From Pseudomonadota bacterium (GTDB lineage: Bacteria > Pseudomonadota > Alphaproteobacteria > Micavibrionales > UBA2020), in contig JAJZTA010000003.1 of assembly GCA_021849295.1 (NCBI GenBank), positions 1-64,000 on the forward strand: a stretch of 64,000 bases of DNA. Direction: 5' to 3'. The notes below the pieces were generated by a model, which was not told the origin of the DNA, did no database searches, and saw nothing but the letters and a program-made list of their open reading frames with translations. How positions within the stretch are numbered: the first letter of the stretch is position 1; the number at the start of each line of letters is the position of its first letter. Shown here in pieces: positions 25,820 through 37,110 of this stretch. The translations under genes and the position numbers were made by a program.

Positions 25820-26446
25820 TTAACCGCTACGTCTATCATAAAACTCGGGATCGAGCAGTTCCTTGCGGTTGGTATAAATATCAAGGCAGGCATCGACGAC
25901 GGCCGGATCGTATTTTACATCGCGGCCCGTTTTTATTTCGTCCAGCGCCTCTTCGAGCGGCGGGGCTTTGCGCCACGGGCGGTCCGAGGTCATCGAATCC
26001 ACCACGTCGGCGACGGCAACGATGCGCGCTTCGAGGATGATGTCGTCGCCGTTGAGCCCCCCGGGATAGCCCGAGCCGTCGAGGCGCTCATGGTGCTGCA
26101 GGATCGTGCGTGCGACGGGCCAGGGAAATTCGATGCTTTTCAAAATCTGGTAGCCGTGGACGGGGTGCTGTTTGACGGTATCGTATTCCTGCCCAGTCAG
26201 TTTGGCGGGCTTGCTTAAAATTTCCGACGGAATGCGGACAAGGCCGAAATCATGCAGTGTGGCGCCGATGCGCAGGCCGTCGACAACATCGCTGTCCAGT
26301 TCCATGACCTGCCCGATGGTGCGCGACAGCCGCGCGACGTTATGCTGGTGTCCGGGCGTGTAGGATTCCTTGAGGCCGATGGTGTCCGACAGGGTGCGGA
26401 CGGTCTGGTAAAGGCTCAAAATCACTTGTTGCTTTGTAACGGGCAT
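25820..26446 (-). CDS. HD-GYP domain protein, probable cyclic-di-GMP phosphodiesterase
   Basis: A 208-residue stand-alone HD-GYP domain without receiver or sensor region. The HD pair is in LHDFGLV (residues 65-66), His-rich contacts include GHQHNVARLS and KQHPVHGYQIL, and the diagnostic HHERLDGSGYPGGL is at 118-131. The metal ligands look complete. Such enzymes degrade cyclic-di-GMP, which controls motility and biofilm; a few act on other dinucleotides. Lacking a fused sensor, it must be regulated by expression or a partner. It precedes no obvious signalling gene. The ATG start is reasonable although the ribosome-binding site is weak. Confidence 0.88.
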   Translation of the reverse strand: MPVTKQQVILSLYQTVRTLSDTIGLKESYTPGHQHNVARLSRTIGQVMELDSDVVDGLRIGATLHDFGLVRIPSEILSKPAKLTGQEYDTVKQHPVHGYQILKSIEFPWPVARTILQHHERLDGSGYPGGLNGDDIILEARIVAVADVVDSMTSDRPWRKAPPLEEALDEIKTGRDVKYDPAVVDACLDIYTNRKELLDPEFYDRRSG

Positions 26447-26501
26447 TACGGGCTTCTTTAATAAATTTTAGCGTCAAAACGACGCAGAAAGCCCATTATC
26501 C

Positions 26502-29201
26502 TTAAGCAACCTTGCCGTGGCAATACTTATATTTCTTGCCGCTGCCGCAGGGGCAGGGGGCGTTGCGCGGCGTTTTGGCCCATGTTTCCGGATCTTCCTG
26601 ATCGAAATCCGGCGCTTCATAGGGGCGCGGCACGGATGAGAGATCCTCGTCGAACGGGTTCTCGCCGTGCGACAGGATGGTTCTGGCCGGCGGTTTGCGC
26701 TGCGGAAGCGGCGGCGCTTCGTCTTCGGGGCGCAGTTCGATCACGCAGAGCGCGCTGGTGACTTTTTCGCGCAAGGAGTCGAGCATGCCTTCGAACATGG
26801 TGAAGGCCTCGCGACGGTATTCGTTGAGCGGGTCCTTCTGCCCGACGCCGCGCCAGTGGATGCCCTGACGCAGATATTCTAGGTTGAGCAGGTGCTCCTT
26901 CCAGATCTGGTCGAGCAGCTGCAGCAGGATGGCCTTTTCGACCTGCCGCAGCACTTCGGGCGGCACGTGTGCGTGCTTTTCGGCCAGCTTGGTGTCGATC
27001 ATTTCTTTCAAACGTTCGGTGATGACGTGGCCGTCGGCGCCTTCTTCGTGCGCCCAGTCTTCCGCCGGAATGTTGAGGCCGAGATCGCGCAGGGCGCGGC
27101 TCTTCAGCAGGTCGATGTCCCATTGTTCGGCGTAGGAGCCTTGAGGAATGGCGTCGGCGACGAAGTTCTCGATCACCGTGTGGCGCATGTCGTGGATGGT
27201 GTCGGAGACGTCGTCGGACATCATGATCTCGCGGCGCTGTTCGTAGACCACTTTGCGCTGGTCGTTCATGACGTTGTCAAATTTCAGGATGTTCTTGCGG
27301 GCATCGAAGTGCAGGCCCTCGACCTTTTTCTGCGCGCCGGCGATGGTGGCGTTGATGCGCGGGTGGATGATGGCCTGATCTTCCTCGAGACCGAGGAACT
27401 GCAGGATCTTGTCCATCCGCTCCGAGCCGAAGATGCGCATCAGGTCGTCTTCCAGCGATATGAAGAACTTGGAGGCGCCGGGATCGCCCTGACGGCCGGA
27501 GCGGCCGCGCAGCTGGTTGTCGATGCGGCGGGATTCGTGCCGCTCCGAACCGACGACGTAAAGGCCGCCCGCTTCCTTGACGATCTTGTAGGCCTCGTCG
27601 ATCTCCATGCGGATTTTTTCGATCATCTTCGCGCGTTCTTCGGCGGGCAGATCAGCGGGGACTTCCTGCTCGATGCGCATTTCGAGGTTTCCGCCGAGCT
27701 TGATGTCCGTGCCGCGGCCGGCCATGTTGGTGGCGATGGTGACGGCGCCCGGCTTGCCCGCCTGCGCGATGATGTGCGCTTCCTGCTCATGGTAGCGGGC
27801 GTTGAGCACGTTATGCTTGACGTTCATTTTGTGCAGCATTCTGGAGAGCAGTTCCGACTTTTCGATCGACGTCGTGCCGACGAGGATGGGCTGCAGCCTT
27901 TTCTGGCAGTCCTGCACCAGTTTGGCGATGGCCTTGTATTTTTCCGCCGCCGTGCGGTAGATCTCGTCGTCGTAATCGATGCGGGCGATGGGCACGTTGG
28001 TCGGAATCTCGACGACGCGCAGGTTGTAGATTCCCTCGAACTCTTCTTCCTCGGTGAGCGCCGTGCCGGTCATGCCCGCCAGTTTCGGATACATGCGGAA
28101 ATAGTTCTGGAAGGTGACGGAGGCGAGCGTCTGGTTCTCGTTGTTGACGCTGACGTTCTCCTTCGCCTCGAGCGCCTGGTGCAGGCCTTCGGAGAAGCGG
28201 CGGCCTTCCATCATCCGGCCGGTGAACTCGTCGATGATGACGACCTGATCGTCCTTGACGATGTAGTCCACGTCGCGCTGGAAGATTTTGTGAGCGCGCA
28301 GGGCCTGATTGACGTGGTGGACGAGCGTGATGTTCTGCGCGTCGTAAAGGTTGCCTTGCGTCAGAATACCCATGTCGCGCAGGATCTGCTCGATATGCTC
28401 GTTGCCGCGGTCGGTGAGGGCGATGCTCTTGTGCTTTTCGTCCTTTTCGTAGTCTTCGGGCACGAGCTTGGGGATGGCCTTGTCGATGGTATGGTATTCT
28501 TCGGCGTTGTCCTCGATCGCGCCGGAGATGATGAGCGGCGTGCGCGCCTCGTCGATCAGAATGGAGTCCACTTCGTCGACGATGGCGTAATAGAAGGGAC
28601 GCTGCACCATCTCTTCCATGCTGAACTTCATGTTGTCGCGCAGGTAATCGAAGCCGAATTCGTTGTTGGTGCCGTAGGTGATGTCGGCGGCATAGGCGTC
28701 GCGCCGCTGGTCGTCATCGAGGCCGTTGATGATCCATTTCACGCTCAGGCCCAGCATGTCGTAGATCGGCTTCATCCACAGGGCGTCGCGCTGGGCGAGG
28801 TAGTCGTTGACGGTGACGACGTGGACGCCCTTGCCGGCGAGGGCGTTGAGGTAGATGGCGAGCGTGGCGGTGAGGGTTTTGCCTTCGCCGGTTTTCATTT
28901 CGGGGATATAGCCCTCATGCAGGGCGACCGCGCCCATCAGCTGCACGTCGAAGGGGCGCTGCTTCAGCGTGCGCCGCGCCGCTTCGCGCGCGGTGGCGAA
29001 GGCTTCCGGCAAGATCTGGTCGAGCGTTTCGCCTTTGGCGAGGCGGCTTTTGAACTTGCCGGTCTGCGCGCGCAATTCAAGGTCGTTGAGTTTCTGGATC
29101 TCAGGCTCGAGCGCGTTGACCCTTTCAACCACTTTCCTGAAGTGCTTCATGTCGCGCTCTTTGGAGGTACCGAGAATTTTGCGTGCCAGGGATGAGAACA
29201 T
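26502..29201 (-). CDS. secA: Preprotein translocase ATPase SecA
   Basis: The motor that pushes unfolded proteins through SecYEG. The 899 residues include Walker A in [14 protein letters not shown], the DEAD-like [16 protein letters not shown], the motif [20 protein letters not shown], and the C-terminal zinc-binding SEC-C motif [14 protein letters not shown] that contacts SecB and phospholipid. The start is the ATG at 29201, where [16 protein letters not shown] aligns residue for residue with the E. coli start. An in-frame extension of 61 residues upstream has no family match. A neighbouring ATG at 29210 is also possible. It works with SecG (57548), Lgt (50993) and the periplasmic foldases in this window. 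Confidence 0.97.
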   Translation of the reverse strand: MFSSLARKILGTSKERDMKHFRKVVERVNALEPEIQKLNDLELRAQTGKFKSRLAKGETLDQILPEAFATAREAARRTLKQRPFDVQLMGAVALHEGYIPEMKTGEGKTLTATLAIYLNALAGKGVHVVTVNDYLAQRDALWMKPIYDMLGLSVKWIINGLDDDQRRDAYAADITYGTNNEFGFDYLRDNMKFSMEEMVQRPFYYAIVDEVDSILIDEARTPLIISGAIEDNAEEYHTIDKAIPKLVPEDYEKDEKHKSIALTDRGNEHIEQILRDMGILTQGNLYDAQNITLVHHVNQALRAHKIFQRDVDYIVKDDQVVIIDEFTGRMMEGRRFSEGLHQALEAKENVSVNNENQTLASVTFQNYFRMYPKLAGMTGTALTEEEEFEGIYNLRVVEIPTNVPIARIDYDDEIYRTAAEKYKAIAKLVQDCQKRLQPILVGTTSIEKSELLSRMLHKMNVKHNVLNARYHEQEAHIIAQAGKPGAVTIATNMAGRGTDIKLGGNLEMRIEQEVPADLPAEERAKMIEKIRMEIDEAYKIVKEAGGLYVVGSERHESRRIDNQLRGRSGRQGDPGASKFFISLEDDLMRIFGSERMDKILQFLGLEEDQAIIHPRINATIAGAQKKVEGLHFDARKNILKFDNVMNDQRKVVYEQRREIMMSDDVSDTIHDMRHTVIENFVADAIPQGSYAEQWDIDLLKSRALRDLGLNIPAEDWAHEEGADGHVITERLKEMIDTKLAEKHAHVPPEVLRQVEKAILLQLLDQIWKEHLLNLEYLRQGIHWRGVGQKDPLNEYRREAFTMFEGMLDSLREKVTSALCVIELRPEDEAPPLPQRKPPARTILSHGENPFDEDLSSVPRPYEAPDFDQEDPETWAKTPRNAPCPCGSGKKYKYCHGKVA

Positions 29202-29435
29202 CTTGATCATTTTCCGTACTATACTATTGCTATGAGCGTCCGGCATCTTGCGTGCCGTTGCTGTTACATATAAATGCCACAAGTGAGATATAATGAAGAT
29301 TAATCCTATGTCAATGCAACCTTTTTCGCTTGATAAAAAGTGGAAAAGCATTATAAAAATCCTACTATAGGCCTTTTGAGGCATGGGTAGTGCCGCTAAA
29401 AGATTGTGTAAAATATAATCACGGAGAATATGTCA

Positions 29436-30302
29436 ATGTTATCACGTAAGGAAAAGGCAGGTCTTGCCGTCCTGGCAGTTGCCGTAATATCGGTCGTTGC
29501 CGTACCTATGCTGGCGCGGGCAAAAACCGAGAGCGGCACCGTTGTCGCAATCGTTAACGGAAACAAGATTTTCAAAAGCGACGTGGAGGACGTTCTGAAG
29601 CAGAACAAAATAAGCTCTGCTGATATGAACAAGGTGTTCCCCATTGTCGTTAACCAGATGATCAATGAAAAACTGATCTCCGAAGCGGCAAGGAAGTCCA
29701 ACACCGAAAGGACGAGCGAATACAGGCACAAACTCGCGCTTCTGAAGAAGCAGCTTGTCAAGCAGATTTATCTGGAAAATTACCTGAAAAAAGAAGTGAC
29801 GGATAGCGCTGTCCAGAAGACCTATGACAGTCTCAAAGCCGCCAACGAGGGCAAGTACGAAGTGCATGCCCGTCATATCGTCGTCAAGACGAAAGCGGAA
29901 GCCGAGAAGATCATTCAGCAGCTGAACCATGGCGCGAACTTCACGGAGCTTGCGAAGGAAGATTCAACCGACCATGCTTCGGCAGCCAATGGCGGTGATA
30001 TCGGCTGGTTCACGGACGGACAGCTTCCGCCCCAGTTCGACGCCTTCACCAAGGCCTCTTTTAGCCTCAAGCCCGGAACCTATTCCCAAACGCCCGTCGA
30101 GACGAGCATGGGCTGGCATGTCATCTATGTCGTCAGCAAGCGTAAGGTCAAAATGCCTTCCCTTGAAGATGCAGAGTTGGCTATCCGTCGCAGCCTCGGG
30201 CAGCGTGCCGTTCAGAAACTGGTTCTCAAATTGCGCTCCAAGGCGGAGATCAAGCAATTCGACATGAATGGACGTCCTGAGAGATCTCCCAAAAAAGGCT
30301 AA
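29436..30302 (+). CDS. Parvulin-type peptidyl-prolyl isomerase, exported
   Basis: A 288-residue periplasmic or membrane-anchored foldase. The N-terminus has a basic start and a hydrophobic segment (GLAVLAVAVISVVAVPMLARA), serving as signal peptide or anchor. A SurA-like N-terminal region follows (VVAIVNGNKIFKSDVEDVLKQ, then VVNQMINEKLISEAA), then a parvulin domain at about 135-240 with VHARHIVVKTKAEAEKII, GGDIGWFTDGQLPPQFDAF and SMGWHVIYVVSKR. The ATG at 29436 is preferred, as GGAG lies nine bases upstream; the ATG at 29430 is too close to it. TATAAT occurs about 20 bases upstream. It is divergent from secA and ends at a strong terminator. Confidence 0.9.
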   Translation: MLSRKEKAGLAVLAVAVISVVAVPMLARAKTESGTVVAIVNGNKIFKSDVEDVLKQNKISSADMNKVFPIVVNQMINEKLISEAARKSNTERTSEYRHKLALLKKQLVKQIYLENYLKKEVTDSAVQKTYDSLKAANEGKYEVHARHIVVKTKAEAEKIIQQLNHGANFTELAKEDSTDHASAANGGDIGWFTDGQLPPQFDAFTKASFSLKPGTYSQTPVETSMGWHVIYVVSKRKVKMPSLEDAELAIRRSLGQRAVQKLVLKLRSKAEIKQFDMNGRPERSPKKG

Positions 30303-30353
30303 TTAAGTAATTGATAAACATGGATTTTTTATAATCCACCGTCTTTCAATACC

Positions 30354-30396
30354 AAAGCGGGTCAGCGGACAAAAATCTGTTGACCCGCTTTGTTTT
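30354..30396 (+). terminator. Terminator of the parvulin gene
   Basis: AAAGCGGGTCA (30354-30364) pairs perfectly with TGACCCGCTTT (30381-30391); the inner bases GCGGA and TCTGT extend the stem with wobble pairs. TTTGTTTT follows. Confidence 0.88.
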
Positions 30397-30435
30397 ATGT
30401 CTATGTTTAGGGTAACGGTTTCAAAGGAGGTTTCT

Positions 30436-31029
30436 GTGTTGCGCGAGATTGTACTGGATACCGAATCCACCGGCTTGAAGGTCTCGGACGGGCACCGCCT
30501 TGTTTCCGTGACGGCGATCGAACTGATCGACCGCAAGCCGACCGGAAAAGAGTTCGAGGTCATCATCAATCCCGGGCGCGACATTCCAGATGAGACCGTC
30601 AAAATCCACGGCATCACCAACGAAATGGTGAAGGATAAGCCCGCCTTTGCGGAAATCGCCAAAGATCTGAAAGATTTTATCGGCAATTCCCCCATCATCA
30701 TCACCTGCCGCACGACCAAAAATCCCGATGGCAGCGACTATACCCTCGACATCGACATGCTGGCCGTCGAGATGAAAGAGGCGGGCGTGACGCCTTTTCC
30801 CGCCAGCCAGTGGATCAACGTGCGCCGCTGGTCGGAAGCCATGTTCGGCAGCGACGAGGCGCGCCTCGACAAAATTCTCGACCGCTACAAAATCGACCGC
30901 TCGCAACGCGATAAAGAGGGGCATAGCGCCACGCTGGATTCGCAACTGCTGGCTGCTGCCTATCCCAAGCTTCTGGCAGACTATAAAAAATTTAAGAAAT
31001 CACCTAAAACAAAACCGCCTTCTCTTTGA
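30436..31029 (+). CDS. dnaQ: DnaQ-like 3'-5' exonuclease (DNA polymerase III epsilon family)
   Basis: Proofreading-type exonuclease of about 197 residues. Motif Exo I is REIVLDTESTGLK, Exo II contributes Asp in YTLDIDML, and Exo III is HSATLDSQLLAAAYPKL; the four acidic residues and the His are kept. The usual GHNAxFD of Exo II is replaced by an unusual ITCRTTKNPDGSDYTLDID. AAAGGAGG precedes GTG at 30436 (spacing 5) and TTG at 30439 (spacing 8), so the start is non-ATG. An ATG 39 bases upstream has no site. The stop overlaps the mutT start by one base (TGATG), so two replication-fidelity genes are coupled. It lacks a polymerase-binding tail longer than about 20 residues. Confidence 0.88.
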   Translation: MLREIVLDTESTGLKVSDGHRLVSVTAIELIDRKPTGKEFEVIINPGRDIPDETVKIHGITNEMVKDKPAFAEIAKDLKDFIGNSPIIITCRTTKNPDGSDYTLDIDMLAVEMKEAGVTPFPASQWINVRRWSEAMFGSDEARLDKILDRYKIDRSQRDKEGHSATLDSQLLAAAYPKLLADYKKFKKSPKTKPPSL

Positions 31030-31469
31030 TGTCAAACTGTTTTCAAGCTGCGCCTGCCGCCCTCCCGCCGCTGAAGACCGTGTGGGTTTCGGCGGTTGCG
31101 CTGGTTGATGCCGATGGCCGTGTTTTGCTGGCGCAGCGCCCTCAAGGGAAAAATCTGGCGGGTCTGTGGGAGTTTCCGGGCGGTAAAATCGAAGAGGGCG
31201 AGACGCCCGAGCAAACGTTGGTGCGCGAGCTGAAAGAGGAGCTGGGTATCGACACCTCGACCTCCTGTCTCGCGCCACTGACTTTCGCCTCGCACCGTTA
31301 TGACGATTTCCATCTGCTGATGACTCTATTCGTTTGCCGCGTCTGGCAGGGGCATGTGACGGCAAAAGAGGGGCAGTGTCTGGTGTGGGTTGGTATGCAT
31401 GATTTCGGTAAATATCCCATGCCGCCGGCGGACGTTCCGCTCGTGCCGGCCTTACGGGAGTTGTTATAG
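31029..31469 (+). CDS. mutT: MutT-type Nudix hydrolase (8-oxo-dGTP diphosphatase)
   Basis: Removes oxidised dGTP before it can be misincorporated. The 146 residues contain the complete Nudix box GGKIEEGETPEQTLVRELKEELGI, preceded by VSAVALVDADGRVLLAQRPQGKNLAGLWEFP as in MutT. The C-terminal half follows the usual pattern with HLLMTLFVCRVWQG. The ATG at 31029 shares its first base with the dnaQ stop codon. Placement directly after dnaQ supports a role in replication fidelity. Four bases separate it from the next methyltransferase gene. Confidence 0.93.
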   Translation: MSNCFQAAPAALPPLKTVWVSAVALVDADGRVLLAQRPQGKNLAGLWEFPGGKIEEGETPEQTLVRELKEELGIDTSTSCLAPLTFASHRYDDFHLLMTLFVCRVWQGHVTAKEGQCLVWVGMHDFGKYPMPPADVPLVPALRELL

Positions 31470-31473
31470 GAAT

Positions 31474-32217
31474 ATGTATAATAGTGCCATAGACCTCAAG
31501 GAATTTTACGGCACGCTACAGGGCAAGGTGGTGCAGCGGATTCTCCGCCAGCATGTCCGCAGCTTCTGGCCGGACGTCCAGGGCCAGCGGATGATCGGCC
31601 TCGGCTATACCACGCCGTACCTGCGCCCGTTTCTTGGCGAGGCCGCGCAGCTTGTCGCGCTGATGCCGATGCAGCAGGGTGCGGTGTTCTGGCCGCCGGA
31701 AGGCGACGGGTTCGTCGCCATATGCGATGAAGGAGAAATGCCGATCGAATCCAACTCCGTCGACCGTTTGCTGATTATGCACACGCTTGACAGTGCGGAC
31801 GCCATGGAGGCGGTTTTGCAGGAAGCGTGGCGCATCCTCTCGGGGCAGGGGCGTTTGCTGCTGATCGTGCCGAATCGCTCCGGCATCTGGGCGCGGATGG
31901 ACAATACGCCCTTCGGCCACGGCGCGCCCTATTCTCTCGGGCAGATACGGCAGGCGCTGAAAGAGCATATGTTCGTGCCCGAGAGATCCGAGCGCGCGCT
32001 GTTTTTCCCGCCCGCGTCCTCGCGGCTGGTGCTGACGACGGCGGGCGCATGGGAGAAAGTGGGCAGCGCGCTGTTCAACGCCTTCGGCGGCGTCAACCTC
32101 GTAGAGGCGAGCAAGCAGCTTTATGCAGGCACGATGGTCGGCGCGATCGCAGCGGCCAAGGCGCGCAAGCGCTTCGTGCCCGCGCCGAAACCCGTCGCCA
32201 GCAACCGCGGCGAATAG
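31474..32217 (+). CDS. Class I SAM-dependent methyltransferase, unknown substrate
   Basis: A 247-residue protein of a conserved alphaproteobacterial family. It opens with DLKEFYGTLQGKVVQRILRQH, followed by a SAM-binding segment that is degenerate (MIGLGYTTPYLRPFL), a SNSVDRLLIMHTLDSAD acidic strand and the post-motif AWRILSGQGRLLLIVPNRSG. Substrate and product are unknown. TAGGAA precedes the ATG by a few bases. It is the third gene of the dnaQ-mutT operon. The next gene converges with it, with a gap of only 6 bp and no clear terminator. Confidence 0.85.
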   Translation: MYNSAIDLKEFYGTLQGKVVQRILRQHVRSFWPDVQGQRMIGLGYTTPYLRPFLGEAAQLVALMPMQQGAVFWPPEGDGFVAICDEGEMPIESNSVDRLLIMHTLDSADAMEAVLQEAWRILSGQGRLLLIVPNRSGIWARMDNTPFGHGAPYSLGQIRQALKEHMFVPERSERALFFPPASSRLVLTTAGAWEKVGSALFNAFGGVNLVEASKQLYAGTMVGAIAAAKARKRFVPAPKPVASNRGE

Positions 32218-32223
32218 GCGGAT

Positions 32224-32992
32224 TTAAACTTTCGGATAGGATTTGTCTTGCGGCTTCTTTTGCGCGGCCTGCTGCGCGTCGATCCGCTCGGCGAGAATGC
32301 CGACCGCGGCGGTGAGGTCACCGATGTTTTCCTGTATCTGCTTGAGTATCGTCCGGATATCTTCCTGCGGCGCTTTCTCTTGCTCCGCCTTGTTGTCCTG
32401 CTTGTCTTTGAATATTTTCAGGATATTGATGTGCGTGGAGTGATATGCCTGCGCATTGGAATAAGCCCTGTTGAGCGCGCCGTTGGCGTCCGCGCCGTAG
32501 TCGGAGAGCAGGTTCAGGATTTTCGGAGAGGCGTCGTTAATAACCGCGATCGCCAGCAGTGCGCCGTCGAAACCGTCCTTTGCGACGTTTGCATTCGCGC
32601 CGTTTTTGAGTATTGTTTCGATGAATTTTTCATTTTGATTGATGTTGTAGGCGAAAACATCGGGGAGCGGGTTGGTAAGAATTTCTTTCCTGACCGATTC
32701 CGGCGTCGCGGCGAAGGCCTGTGCCATGACTGCGGCGGGGTCTTCAAGGGTTTTTACGGTCAGCTTGTATAATGCGCGGAACGTCGTGCCCTGATCGAAC
32801 TTGTGCAATGTCTGGAACAAGATCTGGATATTCTCCGGATGCCCTTCATCGAGGGCTTCGATCGCGCCGTCGCACAAGGACAGAATTTTTTTTTCTGGAG
32901 CCGCTGACTTCTTCGAGCGTTTGGCTGAAGCGTTCCGGCGATGCTGTGCGGCCGATTTCGTTGTAATTCGCTTTGTCTCCAAAAAAGTTCAT
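32224..32992 (-). pseudogene. Ankyrin-like protein gene with a +1 frameshift in a run of nine A
   Basis: The ATG at 32992 follows ACGGAG at ideal spacing and reads MNFFGDKANYNEIGR...SGSRKK, then meets nine A (32886-32894 on the + strand as T). In the sequence as given this frame goes on to an early stop after 48 residues. With eight A it would read KKILSLCDGAIEALDEGHPENIQ and continue for about 220 more residues to the stop at 32224. That larger part matches the protein encoded at 20608: EGHPENIQ block, EKFIETILKNGANANV and ILNLLSDYGADANGAL ankyrin-like units, coiled-coil end. A TTG at 32982 opens the downstream frame without a site. The break may be a sequencing slip, a real mutation, or slippage-controlled expression. 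Confidence 0.75.
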
Positions 32993-33092
32993 GGGATTCT
33001 CCGTAGATATAATTTCATACGGAAAATATACGCATGTTATGGATATGTCTACGCCTTAAATACTGTTATTTTTCAATAACTTGTATATTAAA

Positions 33093-35539
<2,447 letters not shown>

Positions 35540-35543
<4 letters not shown>

Positions 35544-36508
35544 GATTTGGGCTCCTTCTTGGGCTTTTTTGAATGGCGTCTGATGGGCTCGTGGCGGGTG
35601 CGGTAGAGCGAATAGACCACGCCCGTGGCGAGCAGCGCAGCGGTGATCCCGAGCGACAATACCGGCGGCAGCGGATGATGCAGGACGAAGTCGACATAGA
35701 ATATCTTGCCGCCGATGAAGATCAGCACGGCGGCGAGCGCGTATTTGAGGTATTCGAAGCGGTGCAGCATGGCATCGAGGGCGAAATAGAGCGCGCGCAG
35801 GCCCAGAATGGCGAAAATGTTGCTGGTCAGCACGATATAGGTGTTGGTGGTGAGCGCGAAGATGGCGGGCACGCTGTCGACGGCGAAGATCACGTCCACG
35901 ATGTTCACCACGACGAGCGCCAGCATCAGCGGCGTGAACCAGAACTTTCCTTTGAGCACGACGGCGAATTTGTCGTCATGCAGTTTTTCCGTCACGCGCA
36001 TGTATTTTTTGCAAAAATGCAGCACCTTGTTTTTCGGCACCTCTTCGGCTTCTTCCTCGGCGAAGACCATATTGACGCCGGTAAAGATCAGGAAGGCAGA
36101 AAAGAGGTACAGCACCCAGTGGAAATCGGAGACGATTTGTGAGCCCAGCCCGATCATGACGCCGCGCAGCAGGATGGCGGCGAGGATGCCCCAGATCAGC
36201 ACGCGGTACTGGTGCTTGCGCGGGATGGACAGTGCCGCGAAAACCAGCGAGATGGCGAAGATATTGTCGATGGAAAGCGTCTTTTCGACGATGAAACCCG
36301 TCCAGTAGAGCGCGGCGGCGGCGCGGCCCATTTGATACCAGACCCAGAAGCCGAAGGCGGTGCCGACCAGAATGTATCCTGCGCTGTATGTCAGGCTTTC
36401 ACGGATGCCGATGACGTGGTTTTTTTTGTGCAGAATGCCGAGGTCTAGCGCCATCAGGGCGGCGATGACGCCTGCAAAAACCCCCCACATCGTCACCGCA
36501 TGCGCCAT
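35540..36508 (-). CDS. TerC/Alx family integral membrane protein
   Basis: A 322-residue inner-membrane protein with eight or nine hydrophobic helices. Family motifs are GFIVEKTLSIDNIFAISLVF and VVVNIVDVIFAVDSVPAIFALTTNTYIVLTSNIFAILGLRALYF, with the conserved acidic residues inside helices. Alx-type members export manganese; others were linked to tellurite resistance by name only. It sits between a small membrane protein (1-base overlap, TAATG) and a beta-oxidation gene (4-base overlap), so the three are one transcript. The regulator is unknown; no yybP-ykoY-like riboswitch fold is evident in the short upstream space. Confidence 0.92.
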
Positions 36509-37026
36509 TAGATGGTCTGGAAGAAGTGTATGATGTTATGGCCTTCGAGATGGAACAGCATTAGCACGACGAGGAAGAACCAGCAGGTCACCCACGGCCT
36601 GACGCGATATTGGAGGAAGGAAACCTCCAAAAGCGCGGCAATGATCGGCACGATGCCGGCCATGAGGAAGAAGGCCGTGCCGCGCGCGAAGATGGTGATG
36701 AGCTCGTCGTTTTGCGCGCTGCCGGTCAGCTGCAGATGTCCCGTGCCGGTGATAAACTGGTCGATCAGTGATATGCCGGTGATATGCGCCCCGTTGAGCG
36801 GGTTGACGCCGTAGCTGTTGATCATGATGGCGATGACGACGGAGAGAACGAAAATAACGGCCACGAAGTATGTCTGGCTCGGATACTGCGCTTGGCCGCC
36901 AGCGTTTTTCCTGCTGGCCGAGCCATGGTGTGTGTCGACATCGTAATATCCGGCGGCGTTCATTTTGCGCGCGTTTTCGAGCTTCTGGTTCGCGCCGACA
37001 AGTCTTTTCGTTTTCTTCTTAAACAT
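36508..37026 (-). CDS. Small membrane protein, unknown function
   Basis: A 172-residue protein I do not recognise. After a basic N-terminus (MFKKKTKRLVGANQKLENARKMN) come three hydrophobic segments: near residues 53-70 (YFVAVIFVLSVVIAIMI), 112-133 (TAFFLMAGIVPIIAALLEV) and 143-160 (TCWFFLVVLMLFHLEG). The ATG at 37026 has GGGGAG at good spacing; the ATG at 37041 does not. Its stop shares one base with the terC start, so it is probably translated together with terC and may assist it. No catalytic motif is visible. Confidence 0.8.
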   Translation of the reverse strand: MFKKKTKRLVGANQKLENARKMNAAGYYDVDTHHGSASRKNAGGQAQYPSQTYFVAVIFVLSVVIAIMINSYGVNPLNGAHITGISLIDQFITGTGHLQLTGSAQNDELITIFARGTAFFLMAGIVPIIAALLEVSFLQYRVRPWVTCWFFLVVLMLFHLEGHNIIHFFQTI

Positions 37027-37110
37027 ATAACTCCCCTGCATATATCCCGCAGGCTAGTTTAGCCGAGCTATGCAAAAAAAGAAATAAAAGCTTTATGCGG
37101 CGGGGATACG

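Noticed and set aside
26892-29195. 767-codon open frame opposite secA
   Set aside because: Same effect; it mirrors secA and has low-complexity Val/Asp/Phe-rich sequence.
29202-29384. 61-codon N-terminal extension of secA
   Set aside because: No similarity to SecA; AT-rich promoter region; the ATG at 29201 matches the E. coli start.
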